Positions 7,458 through 14,877 of a stretch of 16,246 nt of DNA are shown in pieces. Position numbers and translations under genes: made by a program. Where the stretch lies: NCBI GenBank assembly GCA_903852955.1, contig CAINSH010000072.1, forward strand, positions 1-16,246, read 5' to 3'. The notes under the pieces are model-generated. The model was given only the letters and a program-made list of their open reading frames with translations, made no database searches and was not told the DNA's origin. Every line of letters starts with the position of its first letter. Within the stretch, counting starts at the first letter, position 1. Source of the DNA: an uncultured Actinomycetes bacterium (lineage in GTDB: Bacteria > Actinomycetota > Actinomycetes > Nanopelagicales > Nanopelagicaceae).

Positions 7458-7476
7458 GGCATAATCATGGCATGCA
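7453..7476 (+). promoter_or_regulatory. 24-bp inverted repeat with divergent start codons and -10 elements
   Basis: The arms TGCATGGCAT (7453-7462) and ATGGCATGCA (7467-7476) are inverted copies with one mismatched pair around AATC. The left arm contains the start codon of the 45-aa gene (CAT, 7455-7457), the right arm the DUF4307 ATG (7472-7474). CATAAT (7460-7465, plus) and CATGAT (7469-7464, minus) each end 6 nt before the respective start codon, the spacing of leaderless promoters. Confidence 0.5.
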
Positions 7477-7861
7477 ATCAGAGGGTGAGTTCTCCTATAA
7501 CCAGCGCTACGGCGTGCGCCCCCCAAATCGCTGGGTAGCTCCGGCTATTTTCTTTGCCGCAGTTGGCGTTAGTTGGCTAGCTTGGGCGGGTCTACATCAC
7601 TCAAATCCAAATATTCGCGTCTCAATCATTTCATTTACTGCCACGACAGATCGCGAGATTACTCTTCGTTATTCCGTAGTTCGAAAAGATAAAGATCAAG
7701 TGGTCATCTGCACTTTAATCGCACGCGATTATGATAAAAATGTTGTTGGCCAAATTGATGATGAAATCGGCTCAGGACTTGCATCTTTAGAAAAAACCAC
7801 CGCAATTCCTACCCGTAGCCAAGGGGTTAACGCTGATGTGGTTGCCTGTCGCGTTAAATAA
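7472..7861 (+). CDS. DUF4307 domain membrane protein
   Basis: This 129-aa protein has a short N-terminal tail with RYGVRPPNRW, one membrane helix (~22-41) and an extracytoplasmic domain of beta character (VSIISFTATTDREITLRYSV, QVVICTLIARDYDKNVVG). The ending TRSQGVNADVVACRVK fits DUF4307, an actinobacterial family usually found beside greA and the mycothiol amidase gene mca. Its function is unknown. Here greA follows after 39 bp in the same direction, while mca is absent. No Shine-Dalgarno sequence is seen; the start is placed by the family N-terminus and the CATAAT element. Confidence 0.85.
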   Translation: MQSEGEFSYNQRYGVRPPNRWVAPAIFFAAVGVSWLAWAGLHHSNPNIRVSIISFTATTDREITLRYSVVRKDKDQVVICTLIARDYDKNVVGQIDDEIGSGLASLEKTTAIPTRSQGVNADVVACRVK

Positions 7862-7886
7862 GTTGTCGCAATCTCTACCCACCTAG

Positions 7887-7892
7887 TACCTT
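7887..7892 (+). promoter_or_regulatory. Putative -10 for greA
   Basis: TACCTT (TANNNT) ends 8 nt before the greA ATG. greA has no Shine-Dalgarno sequence in the 39-bp gap, so a leaderless or very short-leader transcript is plausible; read-through from DUF4307 is the alternative. Confidence 0.35.
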
Positions 7893-7900
7893 TACGCCTT

Positions 7901-8377
7901 ATGAGCTCACAGACTTGGTTGACGCAGGAAGCTGCCGATCGTTTGCGTGCCGAATTAGAACACCTTGAAGGTCCTGGCCGAAAAGATGTCACTGCAAAAA
8001 TTGAAGCCGCACGTGCCGAAGGTGACTTAAAAGAAAATGGCGGATACCACGCAGCACGTGATGAACAGGGAAAGATGGAAGCGCGCATTCGCCAGTTAAA
8101 GCAGATGCTTGAAAATGCGCACATTGGAACTCCCCCTGCAAGTGCTGACGGAAAAGTTGGCGCAGGCATGGTTGTCACTGCAGATATTGCCGGCGATGAA
8201 ACAAAGTTCTTGCTTGGCTCCCGCGAAATTGCATCAGGTGATCTAGATGTTTATAGCGAAAAATCACCTCTAGGCGCCGCCGTTATGGGAGCAGAAATTG
8301 GCGCAACAGTTAAATACACCGCGCCAAATGGTCGCGAAATTACTGTCGTTATTAAAGCGGCAGAGTTTTACGCTTAG
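7901..8377 (+). CDS. greA: Transcription elongation factor GreA
   Basis: GreA enters the RNA polymerase secondary channel and stimulates cleavage of backtracked RNA. The 158-aa protein has the normal length: an N-terminal coiled coil (~1-75) whose tip carries the acidic residues D42 and E45 in ARAEGDLKENGGYHAARDE, and a C-terminal FKBP-like globular domain (~82-157) with VYSEKSPLGAAVMGAEIGA. It follows DUF4307, as in other actinobacteria. Its TAG stop shares 4 bp with the stop of the convergent ABC permease gene, leaving no room for a separate terminator. Confidence 0.96.
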   Translation: MSSQTWLTQEAADRLRAELEHLEGPGRKDVTAKIEAARAEGDLKENGGYHAARDEQGKMEARIRQLKQMLENAHIGTPPASADGKVGAGMVVTADIAGDETKFLLGSREIASGDLDVYSEKSPLGAAVMGAEIGATVKYTAPNGREITVVIKAAEFYA

Positions 8378-9168
8378 TTAGAAGAGTTTTTATATTTTCT
8401 AACGCTGAGTGGAATAAAAATCACCATAATCAACACCATGTAGAAAATTGATGTAGTTAACGGGTGCTGACTAGGAAATGAGTTAGCGGTTGCACCAAAT
8501 TCATTTTCTAAACCAAACAACTGTCTACATGCAGCAACCATGGTTGAAACCGGATTCCATTCGGCTACATATTGCAACGCTTTAGGCATTCCAGTTGTAG
8601 GTGCAAACGCGTTTGAAAGAAAAGTCATTGGGAAAGTAATCAGAAAGCTAACGTTTTGCACGGTACGAGCATCTCGCACAGCAAGGCCTGCATAAATTCC
8701 GGTCCATGAAAGTGCGTATCCAAAGAGCAGTAGAAATACGAAGGCACTAAAGACCGATAAAACGCTAGCCGTCGGGCGCCAACCCACCGCAAAACCTGCT
8801 GCTGCCATAACTACTAGCACTAAAATATTTAATAAGGAGTCACCCAATGTGCGACCAACTACCAACGCAGAGCGCGCAATTGGAAGCGATCTAAAGCGAT
8901 CGATTAAGCCTTTTTTCATATCTTCTGCCAAGCCAGAGGCGGTTGCCGCCAAAGTAAATGCCACGGTTTGAACAAAGATTCCGGGCATAAGTAGTTGCAC
9001 ATACCCGCCAGGTTGACCGGTAGAAATTGAGCCACCGAAAACAAATCGAAATAACAAAACAAACATCACAGGTTGAATCGTTGAAAAGATCAGAACCTCT
9101 GGCACACGAGCCAACTGCAAGAGTTGGCGCTTAGTAATGATTAAGGCATCTGTAACTGCATTTTTCAT
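8374..9168 (-). CDS. ABC-2 type transporter permease (DrrB-like)
   Basis: This is the membrane subunit of an ABC exporter. The 264-aa protein has a cytoplasmic N-terminus ([27 protein letters not shown]) and about six hydrophobic segments, with the ABC-2 pattern around FVQTVAFTLAATASGLAEDM and DRFRSLPIARSALVVGRTLGD, and the late NVSFLITFPMTFLSNAFAP. These are hallmarks of the DrrB/daunorubicin-resistance type permease, and a typical WNPVSTMVAACRQLF follows. The ATG overlaps the ATPase stop by 4 bp (ATGA), showing coupled translation. The substrate is unknown: drugs, lipids or a natural product are all known for this class. Its 3' end overlaps greA by 4 bp. Confidence 0.92.
   Translation of the reverse strand: MKNAVTDALIITKRQLLQLARVPEVLIFSTIQPVMFVLLFRFVFGGSISTGQPGGYVQLLMPGIFVQTVAFTLAATASGLAEDMKKGLIDRFRSLPIARSALVVGRTLGDSLLNILVLVVMAAAGFAVGWRPTASVLSVFSAFVFLLLFGYALSWTGIYAGLAVRDARTVQNVSFLITFPMTFLSNAFAPTTGMPKALQYVAEWNPVSTMVAACRQLFGLENEFGATANSFPSQHPLTTSIFYMVLIMVIFIPLSVRKYKNSSN
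8377..8403. repeat. Inverted repeat at the greA/permease convergent ends
   Basis: GTTAGAA (8377-8383) and TTCTAAC (8397-8403) form a perfect 7-bp inverted repeat with a 13-nt AT-rich loop, starting at the last base of greA. It could help end transcription from either side, but the stem is AT-rich and no U-tract follows, so it is not a standard terminator. Confidence 0.3.
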
Positions 9169-10115
9169 GCCTTTACCTCTTCCTCTGCAACGTGCCCGGT
9201 TAATGATAAAAACACATCATCTAGTGATGGGCGCTTTAGCCCGATATCTAATGGGTGAATCTTGGCTTCATCAAGGGCACGGAGTGCATCCATCAAAGCA
9301 ATCGAACCAGTTGTAACTGGCGCTGAAATTGTTCGAATATCTGTGTGCGTTGCAGTTGCGCTAATTCGAGCAACGATTTCCTGTGTCTTGGCGATATCCG
9401 CGTTTTCAACTGTTATCTCTAATCGCTCGCCACCAACCTGCTTTTTAAGCGCATCTGATGTTCCACGCGCAATAACTTTTCCGTGATCGATCACTGCGAT
9501 TTCATCGGCTAATTGATCAGCTTCTTCTAAATACTGAGTGGTTAGCAATATCGTTACGCCACCTTTAACTAACTCTTGAATAACTCCCCACATTTCCTGT
9601 CGACCTCTTGGGTCTAATCCGGTAGTTGGTTCATCTAAAAATAAAACTTTAGGTTGAACAATCAATGATACGGCTAAATCTAAACGGCGGCGCATTCCAC
9701 CTGAATAGGTTTTAATTGGACGGCGTGCACTTTCGGTAAGTGAAAATCGCTCCAGTAACTCCTCCGCACGTTTTATTGAAGCGGATTTTCCCAAGTGGTA
9801 CAAACGACCAAACATCACCAAGTTATCCCAGCCGGTCAATGTTTCATCAACGGCTGCATATTGCCCAGATAGTCCGATTAATTCACGAACTTTTCCTGGT
9901 TGCTTAATTACATCTATTCCAGCAACTGATGCATGTCCTGAATCAGGCTTTAGTAACGTTGCAAGAATTCGCACAGTGGTTGTTTTGCCAGCGCCATTTG
10001 GTCCAAGAACACTTAGAACAGTGCCTTCTTCAACATTGAGAGATAAATCATCTAATGCTTTTACCTCACCATCGCGGTAGGTCTTGACTAGATGTTCGGC
10101 GATTATTGATTTCAC
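9165..10115 (-). CDS. ABC transporter ATP-binding protein (DrrA-like)
   Basis: This is the ATPase that powers export through the adjacent permease. In the 316-aa protein, Walker A is GPNGAGKT at 38-45, the Q-loop Gln is in [11 protein letters not shown] (Q85), the signature is [12 protein letters not shown] at 137-148, and Walker B is [13 protein letters not shown] at 157-169. The switch position reads [11 protein letters not shown], with Gln where many ABC proteins have His, as is usual in the DrrA subfamily. The C-terminal ~90 residues form the DrrA-type accessory domain ending in [14 protein letters not shown]. The start is GTG at 10115, with TAAGGT 6 nt upstream and no Shine-Dalgarno sequence, fitting a leaderless mRNA. 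The gap to the divergent MFS gene is 17 bp. Confidence 0.94.
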   Translation of the reverse strand: MKSIIAEHLVKTYRDGEVKALDDLSLNVEEGTVLSVLGPNGAGKTTTVRILATLLKPDSGHASVAGIDVIKQPGKVRELIGLSGQYAAVDETLTGWDNLVMFGRLYHLGKSASIKRAEELLERFSLTESARRPIKTYSGGMRRRLDLAVSLIVQPKVLFLDEPTTGLDPRGRQEMWGVIQELVKGGVTILLTTQYLEEADQLADEIAVIDHGKVIARGTSDALKKQVGGERLEITVENADIAKTQEIVARISATATHTDIRTISAPVTTGSIALMDALRALDEAKIHPLDIGLKRPSLDDVFLSLTGHVAEEEVKA

Positions 10116-10119
10116 ACGG

Positions 10120-10127
10120 TAACCTTA
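10120..10127. promoter_or_regulatory. Overlapping back-to-back -10 elements (ABC operon / MFS operon)
   Basis: TAACCT on the plus strand (10120-10125) ends 7 nt before the MFS ATG. TAAGGT on the minus strand (10127-10122) ends 6 nt before the ATPase GTG. The two hexamers share four base pairs inside the inverted repeat GGTAACCTTACC (10118-10129), so RNA polymerase could occupy only one at a time. Confidence 0.5.
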
Positions 10128-10132
10128 CCTGC

Positions 10133-11746
10133 ATGTCTAAAAACAAGCCGCTAAACGCATCAGTTAAAGAACACACCCACAAGGAAATCATGATCATCCT
10201 GGGTGGTCTCATGACAGGAATGCTTCTGGCAGCCCTGGATCAAACCATCGTTTCAACTGCGCTTAAGAGCATTGTTGAAGAGTTCGATGGCCTGAACCAC
10301 TACACATGGGTTGTCACCGCATACCTACTAACTTCAACCGCGTCCACTCCGCTGTACGGAAAAATTTCCGATATCTATGGTCGTCGAGTTGTATTCCAAT
10401 TCGCAATTGTTACTTTCTTAATAGGTTCATTCCTTGCCGGTGCTTCACAAAACATGACTCAGCTGATTGCCACTCGTGCAATTCAGGGTCTTGGCGCGGG
10501 CGGACTTATGGCACTTACTTTCGTGATCATCGGTGACATCGTTCCTCCGCGCGAACGCGGCAAGTACCAGGGATATTTCGGCGCAGTATGGGGCTTGTCT
10601 TCAGTTGCCGGTCCACTTCTTGGCGGATTCTTCTCTGATCACCAGACAATCCTTGGTGTTACTGGATGGCGTTGGATTTTCTACATCAACCTGCCTATTG
10701 GAATCGCTTCACTTATTATTACTTCAGCCGTTCTACATATCCCAAAGGTAAAACGCGAACATTCAATTGATTACCTTGGCGCAATCCTGATGGTTGTCTC
10801 AGTCTGCTTAATTCTGCTTTCGGTCTCAATTTACGGCCCACAAGATGGCTGGGGAGATAGCCGCACAATTTCTTACTTATTAGTTGGCATTATCTTGACC
10901 GTTCTTTTCTTAATCTGGGAAGGAAAAGCAAAAGAGCCAATTTTGCCGCTTCACCTATTTAAGAACCACACATTTTCAATTACATCACTCCTTGGTGGCG
11001 TTATCGGTGCCGGTATGTTTGGTGCAATTGTTATGTTGCCTCTGTACTTTCAGGTCGTTAAGGGTTACACGGCAACTGATGCTGGACTTAAGTTAATTCC
11101 ACTTATGCTCGGAATTGTTTCGACATCAATCGTGTCAGGAAAAATGATTTCTAAGCACGGTCACTATAAGCGTTTCCCAATTATGGGTACAGCAATTATG
11201 ACTGTGGGAATCTTGCTCATGACTCGCCTGCAAATTGATACCCCATATTGGCAGATTTCAATTTATGCCATTTTGGTTGGTGCTGGTCTTGGTCTTTCAA
11301 TGCAGACCATTGTTATTGCGCTACAAAATGCCGTTGATTTCAAGGATATGGGCGTTGCAACAAGTTCTAATACTTTCTTTAGATCTCTTGGTTCAGTTTT
11401 TGGAACTGCAATCTTTGGAAGTATTTTGACTAACCGCGTTGCTCATTACATGGCATCAGGTTTTGGCGATTTAGCTAAAACTAATCCGGCAGCTCTTGCT
11501 GACTTTGATTCAACTAAGTTGGCTGGCTTAACAAACAACACTGCAGTACTTAAAACTTTCCCGCCAATTATTAAGAACACCGCGCTAGAAGCCTTCGTGA
11601 ACTCTTTCCACATTGTTTTCTATGCAGCGGCTCCAGTAACTGCACTTGGACTAGTTCTTGCATTCATGTTGCGTGAAACTCCATTACGCACAACTGCAGA
11701 TTATGCCGCTGCACGTGAAGATGCAGCTGGAGAATCACTGGGTTAA
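10133..11746 (+). CDS. MFS drug exporter, DHA2 (EmrB/QacA) family
   Basis: This is a predicted proton-coupled efflux protein of 537 aa with about 14 membrane helices, the size of the DHA2 family. Helix 1 carries the DHA2 motif [10 protein letters not shown] (35-44). Motif A is [13 protein letters not shown] (76-88) between helices 2 and 3, motif B is around [12 protein letters not shown], and motif C is [14 protein letters not shown] in helix 5. [13 protein letters not shown] is the usual DHA2 signature after it. The start at 10133 is preferred to an upstream in-frame ATG at 10106, which would lie inside the ABC ATPase gene and its promoter. Its substrate is unknown. The stop TAA overlaps the next ATG by one base (TAATG), so both exporters are probably made from one mRNA. 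Confidence 0.93.
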   Translation: MSKNKPLNASVKEHTHKEIMIILGGLMTGMLLAALDQTIVSTALKSIVEEFDGLNHYTWVVTAYLLTSTASTPLYGKISDIYGRRVVFQFAIVTFLIGSFLAGASQNMTQLIATRAIQGLGAGGLMALTFVIIGDIVPPRERGKYQGYFGAVWGLSSVAGPLLGGFFSDHQTILGVTGWRWIFYINLPIGIASLIITSAVLHIPKVKREHSIDYLGAILMVVSVCLILLSVSIYGPQDGWGDSRTISYLLVGIILTVLFLIWEGKAKEPILPLHLFKNHTFSITSLLGGVIGAGMFGAIVMLPLYFQVVKGYTATDAGLKLIPLMLGIVSTSIVSGKMISKHGHYKRFPIMGTAIMTVGILLMTRLQIDTPYWQISIYAILVGAGLGLSMQTIVIALQNAVDFKDMGVATSSNTFFRSLGSVFGTAIFGSILTNRVAHYMASGFGDLAKTNPAALADFDSTKLAGLTNNTAVLKTFPPIIKNTALEAFVNSFHIVFYAAAPVTALGLVLAFMLRETPLRTTADYAAAREDAAGESLG

Positions 11747-12969
11747 TGCAATCTCCATTTAAGGATCTGCCGCGAGAAGTTTCCATACTTGTCGCGGCAT
11801 CCTTTTTTGTAGCTGTTGGATTTGGCATCGTTCTTCCAGCTATTCCAGTCTTTGCAAAATCTTTCGGTGTTAACAACGCTGCAATTGGTTTAATGGTTTC
11901 AGCTTTTGCAATCACCCGATTTGCTTCAGGTTTAATATCAGGTTCACTTGTCGATAAATTCGGCGAACGTGCAGTCTTTTCCTCTGGTGTTTTCATGGTT
12001 GCGCTCTTTACTTTTCTAGCCGGGCTGGCGCAAAGCTATGAACAACTATTGGTATTTCGTGCAGCAGGCGGTCTTGGTTCATCCATGTTTTCAGTTGCTG
12101 CAGGTTCAGTCATCATGCGTTCTGTCGATGATGCCCACCGAGGACGGGCGCAATCTGTCTATCAAGGCTCATTCTTACTAGGCGGAATCGCAGGTCCTGC
12201 AATCGGAGGATTGCTTTCGGTGATTTCCTTGCGTGCGCCATTTTTTGTTTATTCTGTATTGCTTTTATGTTCTGGAACTGTTGCTCACTTTTTTCTAAAG
12301 GGTGACAAAATTGGCAAAGTAGATAAGAACGTTGATACTTCAAGCCACACCACAGTAAGTGAAGCACTAAGAATGAAGCCATATCGAATCGCCCTTGTTT
12401 TGGCGTTTATTGGTAGCTGGGTATTTTTCGGTTTGCGCGCTTCTATCTTGCCAATCTTTGTTACTGAAGAACTACATTCATCAACCGCAGTTGTCGGTTA
12501 TGGCTTAGCTATTTCTGCGATTATCCAAGGCGCAATTTTGCTTCGGGCAGGTCGATATTCAGATGAAAAGGGTCGAAGAGCAGCTTCAATCATTGGCGCA
12601 AACGTCGTGTTAATCGCAGTGCTACTCCTTACATTCTCAGTTCATGTCTGGATGTATCTGCTTGCTATGGCAATCATTGGTTTTGGTGGAGCCTTTTTAT
12701 CAACTGCACCGGCCAGCATCGTTGGCGATGTAATTCGTGGCAAAGGCGGCAAAGTTATTGCAATATTTCAGATGTCCGGAGATGCTGGAATGATGGTTGG
12801 GCCAATCATTATTGGTGCGGTATCTGATCTGTACTCATACCGGGCAGCCTTTGGACTATCTGCGGCAATCTTTATGGTCGCACTTGTTTTGGTGTATCAA
12901 ATTCCAGAGACCAGAAATGTCGAAGAGCCCCAGGTAAATAACCTGAGGCCCCTCGATGAAGATCTTTAA
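11746..12969 (+). CDS. MFS transporter, 12-helix DHA1-like
   Basis: This 407-aa protein has about 12 hydrophobic segments. Helix 1 ends VGFGIVLPAIPVFAKSFG, motif A is GSLVDKFGERAVF (66-78), motif B-like AAGGLGSSMFS and motif C FLLGGIAGPAIGG (~143-155) follow. This is the layout of DHA1-type drug or small-molecule exporters. It has a central cytoplasmic loop around residues 180-205 and a second-half motif A-like RAGRYSDEKGRR. It overlaps the DHA2 gene by one base and ends directly against the BI-1 gene stop on the other strand, with no gap. The substrate cannot be predicted. Pairing of a 14-helix and a 12-helix exporter in one operon is notable but unexplained. Confidence 0.92.
   Translation: MQSPFKDLPREVSILVAASFFVAVGFGIVLPAIPVFAKSFGVNNAAIGLMVSAFAITRFASGLISGSLVDKFGERAVFSSGVFMVALFTFLAGLAQSYEQLLVFRAAGGLGSSMFSVAAGSVIMRSVDDAHRGRAQSVYQGSFLLGGIAGPAIGGLLSVISLRAPFFVYSVLLLCSGTVAHFFLKGDKIGKVDKNVDTSSHTTVSEALRMKPYRIALVLAFIGSWVFFGLRASILPIFVTEELHSSTAVVGYGLAISAIIQGAILLRAGRYSDEKGRRAASIIGANVVLIAVLLLTFSVHVWMYLLAMAIIGFGGAFLSTAPASIVGDVIRGKGGKVIAIFQMSGDAGMMVGPIIIGAVSDLYSYRAAFGLSAAIFMVALVLVYQIPETRNVEEPQVNNLRPLDEDL
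12928..12948 (+). terminator. Hairpin near the convergent MFS / BI-1 ends (weak terminator candidate)
   Basis: CCCCAGGT and ACCTGAGG pair over 8 positions with one mismatch around the loop AAATA, ~20 bp before the MFS stop. No U-tract follows on either strand, so an intrinsic terminator is uncertain; it is the only stable hairpin I see at this zero-gap convergent junction. Confidence 0.25.
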
Positions 12970-13755
12970 CTAGTCGTTGCTGCGCAAGATTGATAGCAAG
13001 CGAAGAACTTCTAGGTATAGCCACACAATTGTGACCATTAAACCAAACGCTGCGCGCCATGATTCTTGCTGTGGCAAGCCTTGATTGATTGAGTTTTGAA
13101 TCTGATCAAAATCTAAAATCAAGAAAAAGCTTGCAAGAACCATTCCACCTGCAGCCATAATCAAACCAAGGCCGCCAATGTTATAGATGCTTGCGCCAAA
13201 GAATGACCCCACAAGTGAAATTAATCCAAGAACTAAGTAACCGATCATCGCAGTCATTAATACTTTGGTGAACTTTGGAGTCACACGAATTCGGCCGCTC
13301 TTATAAGCGAACAGCATTCCTGTGAATGCACAGATTGTTACGATAATTGCTTGACTAACGATTCCGTCATATACAGAGTTGTAAAGATTTGAAATCGTAC
13401 CAAGTGCTAAACCTTGAAAAGCTGCATATGTAATTATCAATGCAGGCTTGACGCTCTTGCTAAAAGTATTAACCATTGCAAGTACGAAGCCGCCAAAGAT
13501 TCCGAGCATCATTGCGCCGCCACCTAAGTTCAGTGACCATGCAGCTGCGCCAACGGCTACAAGAACTGCAAATAAAATTCCAGTACGAGTGACTACATCG
13601 TCAATCGTCATGCGACCTGTGCGCATTGATGATGCAGCAGGTGCGTTGTACATATTTTCTAGCGCTGCGTCGGTCTCAGTAGTTTGCTTGGGATCAAATG
13701 CAGCGTATCCACGCTGATTAAACGCCCGTCCTAAAACAGGGTTTGAACTGCGCAT
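12970..13755 (-). CDS. Bax inhibitor-1/YccA family membrane protein
   Basis: This is a BI-1-like (TMBIM) integral membrane protein; relatives are pH-gated calcium leak channels or interact with membrane proteases, and the actinobacterial role is unknown. From the ATG at 13755 it has 261 aa: a soluble N-terminus beginning MRSSNPVLGRAF, typical of actinobacterial members, and about seven membrane helices from ~residue 56. The conserved FFLILDFDQIQ carries the paired Asp of the pH-sensing site, and WLYLEVLRLLSIL ends the last helix. The start at 13755 is chosen because AAGGAGAG lies 7 nt upstream and the N-terminus matches the family; the frame is open back to 13782. It follows the tRNA gene and is separated from it by ~95 bp. 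Confidence 0.93.
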   Translation of the reverse strand: MRSSNPVLGRAFNQRGYAAFDPKQTTETDAALENMYNAPAASSMRTGRMTIDDVVTRTGILFAVLVAVGAAAWSLNLGGGAMMLGIFGGFVLAMVNTFSKSVKPALIITYAAFQGLALGTISNLYNSVYDGIVSQAIIVTICAFTGMLFAYKSGRIRVTPKFTKVLMTAMIGYLVLGLISLVGSFFGASIYNIGGLGLIMAAGGMVLASFFLILDFDQIQNSINQGLPQQESWRAAFGLMVTIVWLYLEVLRLLSILRSND

Positions 13756-13762
13756 AACTTGT

Positions 13763-13797
13763 CTCTCCTTTTGTTGGGCCACCAGAACCTCTGGCGG
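13763..13797 (-). promoter_or_regulatory. BI-1 leader: Shine-Dalgarno and upstream hairpin
   Basis: On the minus strand AAGGAGAG (13770-13763) decides the start. Just upstream, CCGCCAGA and UCUGGUGG (13797-13779) form an 8-bp stem with one G-U pair and the triloop GGU. Its base is 8 nt from the Shine-Dalgarno sequence. It could affect translation or mRNA stability; nothing shows a ligand. Confidence 0.4.
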
Positions 13798-13849
13798 TTG
13801 TCATACATAACAAGGGTAAAGCCTGGAAGATTCCCAAGCACGTCGAAGA

Positions 13850-13925
13850 TGGTGCCCCGAGTGGGGGTCGAACCCACACTGGGAGGATTTTAAGTCCTCT
13901 GCCTCTGCCATTGGGCTATCGGGGC
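13850..13925 (-). tRNA. tRNA with anticodon UAA (nominal tRNA-Leu), class I shape, CCA encoded
   Basis: The minus strand folds as a complete cloverleaf. The acceptor stem GCCCCGA/TCGGGGC (7 bp) is followed by A73 and an encoded CCA. The anticodon arm is GAGGA-CTTAAAA-TCCTC with UAA at positions 34-36, and the T arm is GTGGG-TTCGACC-CCCAC. The variable loop is only five bases (CCAGT), and the RNA is 73 nt without CCA. Normal bacterial tRNA-Leu is class II with a long variable arm, so the isotype is uncertain although UAA reads the Leu codon UUA and A73 suits LeuRS. It lies 31 bp after ppx on the same strand. Confidence 0.9.
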
Positions 13926-13932
13926 CACGTGC

Positions 13933-13950
13933 AAGGGGTAAATCTACCCT
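13933..13950 (-). promoter_or_regulatory. Hairpin and possible -10 between ppx and the tRNA
   Basis: The minus strand has GGGTA-GATT-TACCC (13949-13936), a 5-bp perfect stem, and within it TAGATT (13946-13941), a TANNNT hexamer ~15 nt before the mature tRNA 5' end. It may be the tRNA promoter, a ppx-end hairpin, or both. No U-tract follows. Confidence 0.3.
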
Positions 13951-13956
13951 GCTTTT

Positions 13957-14877
13957 CTACGCACTCGTTCCAGCTATCGAACGGGCAATTCCATCCAAAA
14001 TATCTGATTCAGATGCCACAAATTCAATCGCCCCTGTTGCTTTCATAATCTCTGAAAGAACTAAAGCACCTGCAGGTATGACGTCTACGCGGCCAGGATG
14101 CATATAACCAAGGGCTAATCGCTCGTCGCGCGTTTTAGTTAGAAACATTTGTGAAGTTTCATGCGTTTGTTCTGCGCTGATTCTGGATAAATGAATTGCA
14201 TAGCGATCATATTCATTTAAATTCAAAGCAGCAGCTGCAACGGTCGTTGCCGTGCCTGCAACTGCAATTAAGGTTTTTGCTTTAGTGATTGGAACAATAC
14301 CTGCAGCTTCAGCAATTGCAGCTTGAATATCTGCACGAGCCAACTCGATTTGTGCTTGGCTTGCGGGGTCTTGTGCAAAGTGTCGTTCGGTCATTCGCAC
14401 GCAACCGATATTGACTGATTTTGCCGATTCAACTGTGGTTGTACCGAAAACAAATTCAGTAGATCCTCCGCCGATATCTACAACAAGAAATGGGCCATCC
14501 GATGGGTTTAAATCTTGAATCGCACCGGCAAAAGATAAAGCGGCTTCTTCTTCTCCACTAATTACTTCTGGTTCGATTCCTAAACGCTCGCGCACGCCAT
14601 CAACAAATAAATGCCGATTCGTTGCATCCCGTGTGGCACTTGTTGCACAAAAACGAATTTTCTCGACGCCGCGTTTTGCAATTTCGGAAGCAAATAAATC
14701 AACGGCAGCCAAAGTTCGCGCAATTGCATCTGGATGAAACTCCCCAGTTTGATCAACGCCTTGACCTAAGCGAACAATCTGCATGGTGCGGATAACTTCA
14801 CGAAAATTATTGCCCTCGATATCTGCAATCAGTAATCGAATTGAATTTGTTCCACAATCAATGGCTGCTACTCGCAT
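13957..14877 (-). CDS. ppx: Ppx/GppA family exopolyphosphatase
   Basis: Members hydrolyse inorganic polyphosphate or the pppGpp 5'-phosphate in the cytosol. From the ATG at 14877 the protein has 306 aa, the single-domain actinobacterial size (Rv1026/Rv0496 type) without the C-terminal HD region of E. coli PPX. It has the actin-like ATPase fold with AAIDCGTNSIRLL (4-16), the catalytic-Glu region ISGEEEAALSF, phosphate-2 loop FLVVDIGGGSTEFVFG, and VAGTATTVAAAAL. A TTG at 14895 would add six residues, but MRVAAIDCGTNS is the usual start. It overlaps DUF501 by 10 bp, so translation is probably coupled. Whether its main substrate is polyphosphate or (p)ppGpp is not decidable here. Confidence 0.92.
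   Translation of the reverse strand: MRVAAIDCGTNSIRLLIADIEGNNFREVIRTMQIVRLGQGVDQTGEFHPDAIARTLAAVDLFASEIAKRGVEKIRFCATSATRDATNRHLFVDGVRERLGIEPEVISGEEEAALSFAGAIQDLNPSDGPFLVVDIGGGSTEFVFGTTTVESAKSVNIGCVRMTERHFAQDPASQAQIELARADIQAAIAEAAGIVPITKAKTLIAVAGTATTVAAAALNLNEYDRYAIHLSRISAEQTHETSQMFLTKTRDERLALGYMHPGRVDVIPAGALVLSEIMKATGAIEFVASESDILDGIARSIAGTSA

Noticed and set aside
7458-7526. 23-residue N-terminal extension of the 45-aa membrane protein
   Set aside because: The extension is antisense to the DUF4307 N-terminus and arginine-rich without family support.
10106-10132. Upstream ATG for the DHA2 exporter
   Set aside because: It lies inside the divergent ATPase coding region and would span the promoter hexamers; MSKNK at 10133 has correct -10 spacing.
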